Positions 57,550 to 64,000 of a DNA stretch of 64,000 nt are shown piece after piece (positions within the stretch are counted from its first letter, which is position 1; every line of letters starts with the position of its first letter). The DNA is from Bermanella sp047621325. GTDB taxonomy: Bacteria > Pseudomonadota > Gammaproteobacteria > Pseudomonadales > Oceanobacteraceae. The stretch is from positions 118,777 to 182,776 of the forward strand of contig JBLHLT010000007.1 in NCBI GenBank assembly GCA_047621325.1. Direction: 5' to 3'. The position numbers and the translations under genes are program-made. The notes under the pieces were generated by a model. It was given only the letters and a program-made list of their open reading frames with translations. It was not told the origin of the DNA and did no database searches.

Positions 57550-60500
57550 ATGTTTAACACGGTCTTAATTGCAAACCGCGGTGCCATTGCCACACGCATT
57601 ATTCGCACCTTAAAAAAACTCAACATTCAATCTGTCATCGTCTACCACGAAGCCGACAAAGATTCCCTGCATGTGCAAAACGCCGACATCGCCGTTAGCT
57701 TAGGTGAGGGCTCGGTTGCCGACACCTATTTAAACATTGAAAAAATCATACACATTGCCAAACAACATAATGTGCAGGCCATTCATCCAGGTTATGGTTT
57801 TTTAAGTGAAAACACCGAATTTGTAAAAGCCTGTGAAGATAACGATATTGTGTTCATCGGCCCAACGGTTGATCAAATGAATTTGTTTGGTTTAAAACAC
57901 CAAGCCCGTGATGCCGCCCTTGCCGCTGGCGTACCGTTAGTACCTGGCTCACCCTTATTAAATGAATTAGACGACGCCATTAGCTGGGCCGAGGATGTGG
58001 GTTATCCCATCATGTTAAAAAGCACCGCTGGCGGTGGCGGCATCGGCATGCAGGCGTGCCATAACAAAGATGAACTCATAAAAGCATGGGACAGTGTGAA
58101 ACGTTTAGGTGCCAGTTATTTTTCTAACGATGGCGTGTTTTTAGAAAAATTGATTCAACGTGCCCGTCATATTGAAGTTCAAATTTTTGCCGACGGCCAT
58201 GGTCAAGCCATAAGCCTAGGTGAACGGGACTGCTCGGCACAACGTCGCAACCAAAAAGTCATTGAAGAAACCCCAGCGCCTAATTTATCACCAGCATTGC
58301 GCGAACAATTACACACAACCGCCGAGCGTTTAATGGCGTCTGTTAACTATCGTAACGCTGGCACTGTGGAATTTATTTTTGATGATGATGCTCAAGCGTT
58401 TTATTTTTTAGAAGTAAACACCCGCTTACAAGTAGAACACGGTGTCACCGAACAAGTTTGGGGCATTGATCTGGTTGAATGCATGGTTAAACAAGCGGCG
58501 GGAGAATTAAACGACCTTGCCCAATTAAAAGCCTCACTCAAACCTAATGGCCACAGTATTCAAGCGCGTATTTACGCCGAAAACCCAGCACAAGACTTTA
58601 TGCCCAGCAGCGGTTTGCTATCCCATGTGAGTTGGCCGCAACATGAAAATGCCACTTATCAAGGGGGTAACTGTCGTATTGATACATGGATCGAATCCGG
58701 CATTGAAGTGCCGTCATTGTTTGACCCCATGTTAGCCAAAGTGATCGTTACTGAAGCCAGCCGTGCACAAGCCATTGCCAAGCTGGATAGCGTATTAGAT
58801 CAAAGCACTATTTATGGCATTCAAACTAACAAGCCTTATGTGCAAAATATTTTACGCGCCCCCATGACCGCACAGGGTAAAATTTTCACCAATAGCTTAG
58901 CTGAATTTTCAGTACAGCCATCGACGTTTACGGTATTAAGTGGCGGCACACAAACCACTATTCAAGATTACCCAGGTCGTCAAAATCATTGGCACGTGGG
59001 TGTGCCGCCGTCGGGCCCCATGGACGCCATGAGTTTTCGTTTAGCCAATGAGCTACTTGAAAACAATGTATATGCCGCGGCACTTGAGATCACATTGAAT
59101 GGCCCAAGCTTAAAATTTAACGTGGCCTGTGATGTGGCCATTGTGGGTGCTGAATTTGCGCTCACGCTCGACAATGAACCTGTGCCCATGAACCAAGTGA
59201 TTCATATAAGCGCAGAGCAAACCCTCACCATAGGTAAATTAAAAGACAAAGGTGCCCGTTGTTATTTAGCGGTAAAAGGCGGCGTGCAATGCCCTGAATA
59301 TTTAGGTTCAAAATCCACATTTACCCTTGGCCAATTTGGTGGGCACGTGGGCCGCGCATTACGAACCGGCGATGTGATTGAACTTGCCAAACAATGCAGC
59401 GATACACGCGTAATTGAAAACATACGTCCAACCTTTGATAACTACAGCCAACTGGTAACACCGGATCTGGTGAAACTACGGGTTATTTATGGCCCCCATG
59501 GTGCTCCTGATTTTTTCACCGATGCTGACATTCAAGAATTTTTAAATCACACATGGGAGGTGCATTACAACTCGTCGCGAACCGGTGTGCGTTTAATTGG
59601 CCCAAAACCAAAATGGGCACGCAAAAGTGGCGGCGAAGCGGGCATGCACCCATCAAACATTCACGATAACGCCTACGCATTTGGTACGGTGGACTTCACT
59701 GGCGACATGCCTGTGATTCTTGGGCCCGACGGCCCGTCACTAGGCGGCTTTGTTTGCCCTGCCACGGTGATCAGCGCAGATCTTTGGAAGTTAGGCCAGC
59801 TAAAAGCAGGCAGTAAAATTCAGTTTGTGCCAGTCAGTCACGAACAAGCGGTTAAACTTGAGCAAGCGCAAACCCAAAACATTGCACAACTCAAACCTGC
59901 TCACATTGAAGCCAGCGGGTTTGATTTTGCAAACTTGCCAAACCCAATCATTCATCAAACAAAAATCGGTGATGACAACATCGTTTGTCGCCTAGCCGGT
60001 GATCACTTTTTATTAGTGGAACTTGGCCCACTTGAATTAGATATTGCTCGTCGCTTTAAAGTACACGCCCTCATGTTGTGGTTAAAAGAACACAAACTGG
60101 CCGGCATGAAAGAACTCACACCAGGCATACGTTCACTGCAAATTCATTATGACTCACAAAAAGTCACGCTACTTGAATTAACCCAATTGATTGATCAAGC
60201 CTGTGAATACGTGGCCACCACTGAAAACCTAACGGTGCCATCGCGCACCGTGTATTTGCCACTCAGTTGGGACGACGCCGCGTGCCAGTTAGCCATTGAA
60301 AAATACATGCAGTCTGTGCGCAAAGACGCCCCATGGTGCCCAAGCAATTTAGAATTTATCCGTCGCATTAATGGCCTTGCGGATATTCAAGCGGTTAAAG
60401 ACACCGTCTTTAATGCCGAGTACCTAGTCATGGGATTAGGCGATGTGTACCTAGGCGCACCGGTTGCCACCCCGCTGGACCCAAGACACAGATTGGTCAC

Positions 60501-61215
60501 CACTAAATACAACCCAGCAAGAACCTGGACCGCGGAAAACTCCGTGGGCATTGGCGGCGCGTACATGTGTGTTTATGGCATGGAAGGCCCGGGCGGCTAT
60601 CAATTTGTTGGGCGCACCTCACAAATGTGGAACCGCTACCATCAAACCCATGACTTTAAACAACCTTGGCTACTGAGGTTTTTTGATCAAATTAAATTTT
60701 ATGAAGTGAGTCCAGAAGAGCTTACCCATATTCGCGAAGCCTTACCTAAAGGGCAGGTCTCATTAAAAATTGAAGAAACGCAATTCAGTTTAAATGAGTA
60801 CCAAGCGTTTTTAGAGAAAAACAAAACGGAAATTTCGAGCTTTGTAGAATCAAGAGAGCAAGCGTTTGAAGAAGAACTGACCCGCTGGAAAGAAAACGGC
60901 CAACTGACGTTTGAGCCGATTGAAGCCCAAGCTGACGAGAGCGATGAGTTTCAATTACCCGAAAACTGTCAAGCCATGGACAGCCCAGTTTCAGGCAGTG
61001 TTTGGCAATGTAAAGTAAATACTGGCGATACCGTTGCAGCGGGTGATGTATTAATGATTTTAGAGTCCATGAAAATGGAAATTGAAATCTACGCCACACA
61101 AGCGGGCACCGTAAACAGCGTATTAAAACAACAAGGGCAATCGGTTTCAGCGGGCCAACCCTTAGTGATTATTGAAGAACACGCAAGCGAAGAATTAACA
61201 CCAGCATTGATATAA
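57550..61215 (+). CDS. guanidine carboxylase (urea carboxylase family)
   Basis: This 1221-residue biotin enzyme carboxylates guanidine or urea with ATP and bicarbonate. Order: biotin carboxylase (about 1-450; ANRGAIATRIIRTLKKL, ATP-grasp IMLKSTAGGGGIGMQ, EVNTRLQVEHGVTE), then the AHS2/KipA-type region (about 460-770; GPMDAMSFRLANEL, GEAGMHPSNIHDNAYAFG), the AHS1/KipI-type region (about 830-1020, NEWGDGG-type YTGSRIGG-like block) and a C-terminal biotinyl domain with biotinylated lysine near 1175 (ESMKMEIEI). The ATG at 57550 follows GGAG; the frame also opens at a TTG four codons up. The guanidine riboswitches and UAAP1/2 favour guanidine over urea as substrate. Confidence 0.92.
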   Translation: MFNTVLIANRGAIATRIIRTLKKLNIQSVIVYHEADKDSLHVQNADIAVSLGEGSVADTYLNIEKIIHIAKQHNVQAIHPGYGFLSENTEFVKACEDNDIVFIGPTVDQMNLFGLKHQARDAALAAGVPLVPGSPLLNELDDAISWAEDVGYPIMLKSTAGGGGIGMQACHNKDELIKAWDSVKRLGASYFSNDGVFLEKLIQRARHIEVQIFADGHGQAISLGERDCSAQRRNQKVIEETPAPNLSPALREQLHTTAERLMASVNYRNAGTVEFIFDDDAQAFYFLEVNTRLQVEHGVTEQVWGIDLVECMVKQAAGELNDLAQLKASLKPNGHSIQARIYAENPAQDFMPSSGLLSHVSWPQHENATYQGGNCRIDTWIESGIEVPSLFDPMLAKVIVTEASRAQAIAKLDSVLDQSTIYGIQTNKPYVQNILRAPMTAQGKIFTNSLAEFSVQPSTFTVLSGGTQTTIQDYPGRQNHWHVGVPPSGPMDAMSFRLANELLENNVYAAALEITLNGPSLKFNVACDVAIVGAEFALTLDNEPVPMNQVIHISAEQTLTIGKLKDKGARCYLAVKGGVQCPEYLGSKSTFTLGQFGGHVGRALRTGDVIELAKQCSDTRVIENIRPTFDNYSQLVTPDLVKLRVIYGPHGAPDFFTDADIQEFLNHTWEVHYNSSRTGVRLIGPKPKWARKSGGEAGMHPSNIHDNAYAFGTVDFTGDMPVILGPDGPSLGGFVCPATVISADLWKLGQLKAGSKIQFVPVSHEQAVKLEQAQTQNIAQLKPAHIEASGFDFANLPNPIIHQTKIGDDNIVCRLAGDHFLLVELGPLELDIARRFKVHALMLWLKEHKLAGMKELTPGIRSLQIHYDSQKVTLLELTQLIDQACEYVATTENLTVPSRTVYLPLSWDDAACQLAIEKYMQSVRKDAPWCPSNLEFIRRINGLADIQAVKDTVFNAEYLVMGLGDVYLGAPVATPLDPRHRLVTTKYNPARTWTAENSVGIGGAYMCVYGMEGPGGYQFVGRTSQMWNRYHQTHDFKQPWLLRFFDQIKFYEVSPEELTHIREALPKGQVSLKIEETQFSLNEYQAFLEKNKTEISSFVESREQAFEEELTRWKENGQLTFEPIEAQADESDEFQLPENCQAMDSPVSGSVWQCKVNTGDTVAAGDVLMILESMKMEIEIYATQAGTVNSVLKQQGQSVSAGQPLVIIEEHASEELTPALI

Positions 61216-61248
61216 ACATTTTTATTAAAACAGAATTAGGTAACAAAC

Positions 61249-63036
61249 ATGTTTAACTTAAATATTACCGCCCTTAAACAGGCCTACACAAAAAACGACA
61301 TTACCCCAAGCGAATTAATTTTGGCACTGCGCGAACAAGCCCTTACGCAACAAGATCATAATGTGTGGATCACATTGTTAGACGAAACCAAACTGAATAA
61401 ATACCTTGCGTACCTAGACGGTAAAACCCCAGAGGATTTACCCCTTTATGGCGTGCCCTTTGCCATCAAAGATAATATTGATTTAGCCGGCGTGCCCACC
61501 ACCGCCGCTTGCCCTGACTTTGCTTACACCCCCACACAAAATGCCTTTGTGGTGGAGCAATTATTAAAAGCCGGTGCCATCCCTTTAGGCAAAACTAACC
61601 TTGACCAATTTGCCACAGGGCTAGTGGGCATGCGCAGCCCATACGGTGAAGGTAAAAATGCGTTTAATACCGATTATGTATCCGGTGGCTCCAGTGCTGG
61701 CTCCGCGGTGAGTACCGCCCTTGGCCAAGTGAGTTTTGCATTAGGCACCGATACAGCAGGTAGCGGCCGTGTACCTGCTGCATTAAATAATTTAATTGGC
61801 CACAAACCCACAAAAGGTTTGTTCAGCAATACAGGCTTAGTACCTGCGTGTTTAAGTTTGGATTGCATCACGGTGTTTGCATTAAATACACAAGATGCGG
61901 CCTTGGTCACCAGTGTGGCTGGTCAATATGACAAACAAGACAGCTACGCCCGTGACAATAAACCAGATAACTTATTACGTTACTTTGAACCAAAATTGCC
62001 TGAGCAATTTACCTTTGGTGTGCCATCAACCTTAGATTTTTATAACAACCCAGAAACTGAGGCCTTGTTTGAAAAAACCGTGGCACAGCTTGAACGCCTT
62101 GGGGGTAAAAAAGTCGCCGTGGATTTTGCACCGTTTATTGAAGCGGCCAAATTATTATACGAAGGCCCATGGGTTGCCGAGCGCTGGTTAGCGGTGCAAG
62201 ACGTTAAACGTGAATCCATGCTGCCTGTGATTCAAACCATTATTGGCAGCGCCGAAGGCAAAACCGCCGCCGATGCCTTTAGCGCCCAATATCAATTACA
62301 AGCGTTCAAAAAAATCTGTGATGAACAAGTAAATGCCGTCGACTTTTTATTAACCCCCACCTGCCCCACACAATTCACCCGTGAAGAATTACGCGCAGAG
62401 CCCATCAAATATAATTCCATTTTAGGTACCTATACCAACTTCATGAATCTACTGGATTACACCGCCACCAATGTGCCGGTGGGTTTAACCCAAAACGGCG
62501 TCAGCTGGGGTGTGACTTTATTTAGCCAAGCCTTCACCGACATGAAATTATTAAGCTACTCAGGGGCATTACATCAAGCGTTAAATTTACCGCAAGGCAC
62601 CAGTGAGTTTGCACTGCAACCTTTTGAAGGCAACGCCGTGCCACGCCCAAGTAAGCACATTAATGTGGTGGTATGCGGCGCCCACTTAGAAGGCTACCCA
62701 TTAAATTGGCAATTAACCGAACGTGGCGCCACATTAGTAAGCAAAACCCAAAGCGCCTCCAGTTATCAATTGTACGCCCTACCCGATGGTAAACGCCCCG
62801 CCATGATTCGTGACGATGAAAACGGCAGTAACATTGAGGTCGAAGTTTGGTCCATGCCCATGGAATACTTTGGCTCATTTGTGGCCGGCATTCCTGCCCC
62901 CCTTGGCATTGGTAAAGTAGAACTGGCCGATGGCACATGGCACTGCGGCTTCATGAGTGAGGGGAACGTAGTAAGTGATGCAAAAAACATTACTGAGTTT
63001 GGCGGGTGGAAGGCCTATTTAAATTCGCTTGTTTAA
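61249..63036 (+). CDS. atzF: allophanate hydrolase
   Basis: Allophanate hydrolase splits allophanate into two ammonium and two CO2, the last step of the route. The 595-residue product has an amidase-signature domain (about 1-450) with the catalytic triad Lys74 (in VPFAIKDNIDL), Ser148 (GGSSAG) and Ser172 (DTAGSGR). The C-terminal domain (about 460-595, with YFGSFVAGIPAPLGIGKVELADGTWHCGFMSEG) is the allophanate-hydrolase-specific module. Length matches AtzF/DUR1-type stand-alone enzymes. It follows the carboxylase by 33 bases and is the last gene before a possible terminator. Confidence 0.94.
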   Translation: MFNLNITALKQAYTKNDITPSELILALREQALTQQDHNVWITLLDETKLNKYLAYLDGKTPEDLPLYGVPFAIKDNIDLAGVPTTAACPDFAYTPTQNAFVVEQLLKAGAIPLGKTNLDQFATGLVGMRSPYGEGKNAFNTDYVSGGSSAGSAVSTALGQVSFALGTDTAGSGRVPAALNNLIGHKPTKGLFSNTGLVPACLSLDCITVFALNTQDAALVTSVAGQYDKQDSYARDNKPDNLLRYFEPKLPEQFTFGVPSTLDFYNNPETEALFEKTVAQLERLGGKKVAVDFAPFIEAAKLLYEGPWVAERWLAVQDVKRESMLPVIQTIIGSAEGKTAADAFSAQYQLQAFKKICDEQVNAVDFLLTPTCPTQFTREELRAEPIKYNSILGTYTNFMNLLDYTATNVPVGLTQNGVSWGVTLFSQAFTDMKLLSYSGALHQALNLPQGTSEFALQPFEGNAVPRPSKHINVVVCGAHLEGYPLNWQLTERGATLVSKTQSASSYQLYALPDGKRPAMIRDDENGSNIEVEVWSMPMEYFGSFVAGIPAPLGIGKVELADGTWHCGFMSEGNVVSDAKNITEFGGWKAYLNSLV

Positions 63037-63129
63037 TAAATACTGGATGACGGCACCTGACCTTTTGGAAGGGTGCTCAGTTATCGTATCGGAGGATACG
63101 CTTTATGCTGTAATAGTTTCACTGTACGA

Positions 63130-63145
63130 ACCCGCACCTGCGGGT
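63130..63145 (+). terminator. possible terminator of the guanidine operon
   Basis: ACCCGC and GCGGGT pair around acct, followed by a T-rich stretch of ATCTTATTCTTATTA. A second small palindrome, CGTATC/GATACG, lies at 63085-63100. The T-run is broken, so efficiency is uncertain. Confidence 0.45.
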
Positions 63146-63473
63146 GATCTTATTCTTATTATATCTTAATTGTTTGCCACTACACCCATCGTCGCTGCGA
63201 GGGTATGATTAGCTGTCTTACCTAAACCAATAAGGATTGAAGCCAAAGAGAACAACTGTACAATGCTATTGCTTAAATCAAAAAATTACTCAGTTCCATT
63301 TCTCAATCTTCATGCTTTTCCCGATTATGGTCTTAGAAAAATAGAGAAGCATACTAGCAAACTGTCCTTCCCTTAACTTCGGTTTATTACGTGACCGAAA
63401 TTAGTGTGCCACTGCAATAAATCAGTTTAAGGAATTTACATTGTAATATTCAACAACCATTGGATATGCACCT
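63146..63473. other. eroded non-coding stretch
   Basis: About 330 bp with no open frame, RNA gene or repeat that I can support. It appears to be degraded sequence between the guanidine operon and the insertion element. Confidence 0.4.
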
Positions 63474-63700
63474 TTATTCTTTTTGATTATACACCTTTCG
63501 ACTGTAAAGATGCCCACATCCATTAGGGCAAACTGGTGCCCCATAGCTGGAATGCGTCCATTGAACATTACAGTTAATACATTGGTAGTCTTGTGGCACT
63601 AATGGAGTAGCTGGTGCTATTGTTTCCTTATATATCCATCAGCTTCAAACTTATCTAAACGAGCAATCCGTACATTTATTACTAAGCGTCATTGATGCTA
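63474..63700 (-). pseudogene. decayed zinc-ribbon protein gene
   Basis: Reading the minus strand, RIARLDKFEADGYI is followed, after a one-base frame change, by ETIAPATPLVPQDYQCINC and then NVQWTHSSYGAPVCPNGC, with GHLYSRKV before a stop at 63474. CINC and CPNGC are the knuckles of a zinc ribbon. Neither frame alone is a full gene, and TGA interrupts both, so this is a remnant. The family is not recognised. It may have come with the adjacent insertion element or been disrupted near it. Confidence 0.4.
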
Positions 63701-63944
63701 TCGCCACTGGATTCGCATGCTCAATCTAGAGCTATACGTTAGTTCCGCTAAGTAGTGATAGCATTATCAAGTTGAAAAAAGCCATCACAAATATAATTAC
63801 TATTTTTAAAAAACCTAACGGGATCGACCAATTGCCTGTTTCATAGCAATAGAATACTTTCGAGCAAGTAAACGGTAATCCCCCCATAAATTAACAGGTC
63901 CCAAAAGTAGAATTTTTCTCGTACACTAAACGCAGGAGATCTAC

Positions 63945-64000
63945 ATGAAAACATCACGCTATTCTGACAGCCAGATTATGGCCATCCTTAAGCAAGCAGA
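63945..64000 (+). CDS. IS3-family transposase, first ORF (cut by window edge)
   Basis: The last 56 bases encode MKTSRYSDSQIMAILKQA, the usual N terminus of the first ORF (helix-turn-helix) of IS3-family elements of the IS51/ISPsy-like type. AGGAG at 63934-63938 precedes the ATG at proper spacing. The rest of the element is outside the window. Its left end probably lies near 63880-63900, where an inverted repeat would be expected. The element cannot be named. Confidence 0.82.
   Translation, partial: MKTSRYSDSQIMAILKQA

Overview
The window looks like chromosomal DNA from a marine, hydrocarbon- or lipid-using gammaproteobacterium of the Oceanospirillales type (Bermanella/Oleispira/Thalassolituus-like). 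This is an inference from gene content: MinCDE, a queA-tgt-yajC-secD-secF block, a PilH-like regulator, a FadL-type porin, a VolA-like lipase with DUF1302/DUF1329 partners, and several outer-membrane barrels. Base composition is moderate and looks even across most of the window.

Layout. 1-9 kb: an AbgT-family transporter cut by the left edge, small regulators and hypotheticals, a DUF1244-HopJ fusion, then minCDE. 9-18 kb: parvulin, thioredoxin reductase, a MshEN-domain membrane protein, PIN-PhoH ATPase, a DUF523/DUF1722 protein and a TonB-dependent receptor. 18-35 kb: a lipid-related block with a FadL-family porin and divergent LysR regulator, a MalT/AlkS-like LuxR regulator, a minus-strand operon (surface lipase, DUF1302, DUF1329) and a thiolase, followed by an SDR. 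35-38 kb: a two-domain response regulator facing away from a coiled-coil membrane protein. 37.7-44.2 kb: the queA, tgt, yajC, secD, secF run on the minus strand, interrupted between queA and tgt by eight copies of a ~97-bp palindromic unit. 44.5-46.8 kb: tRNA-Leu(CAA) and a small Mu-like prophage remnant (DUF3164, Ner-like fragment, S24-type repressor). 46.8-50.1 kb: a diguanylate cyclase sensor split by one in-frame stop, with a porin-like and a phosphate-binding-like gene. 50.4-52.7 kb: two tandem paralogous barrel proteins and an RDD protein.

53.1-63.0 kb is the most coherent system: a guanidine uptake and breakdown operon. A guanidine-I (ykkC) riboswitch precedes a NitT/SSU-type ABC importer, then two DUF1989 proteins (UAAP1/UAAP2, the likely carboxyguanidine deiminase), a biotin-dependent urea/guanidine carboxylase and allophanate hydrolase. 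Just before the carboxylase ribosome binding site lie two short hairpins with ACGA loops that fit a guanidine-II (mini-ykkC) riboswitch, so two unrelated guanidine sensors appear to serve one locus. The proposed route is guanidine import, carboxylation, deimination to allophanate, then hydrolysis to ammonium and CO2.

The right edge (63.0-64.0 kb) is eroded: a frameshifted zinc-ribbon remnant and the start of an IS3-family transposase gene that runs out of the window.
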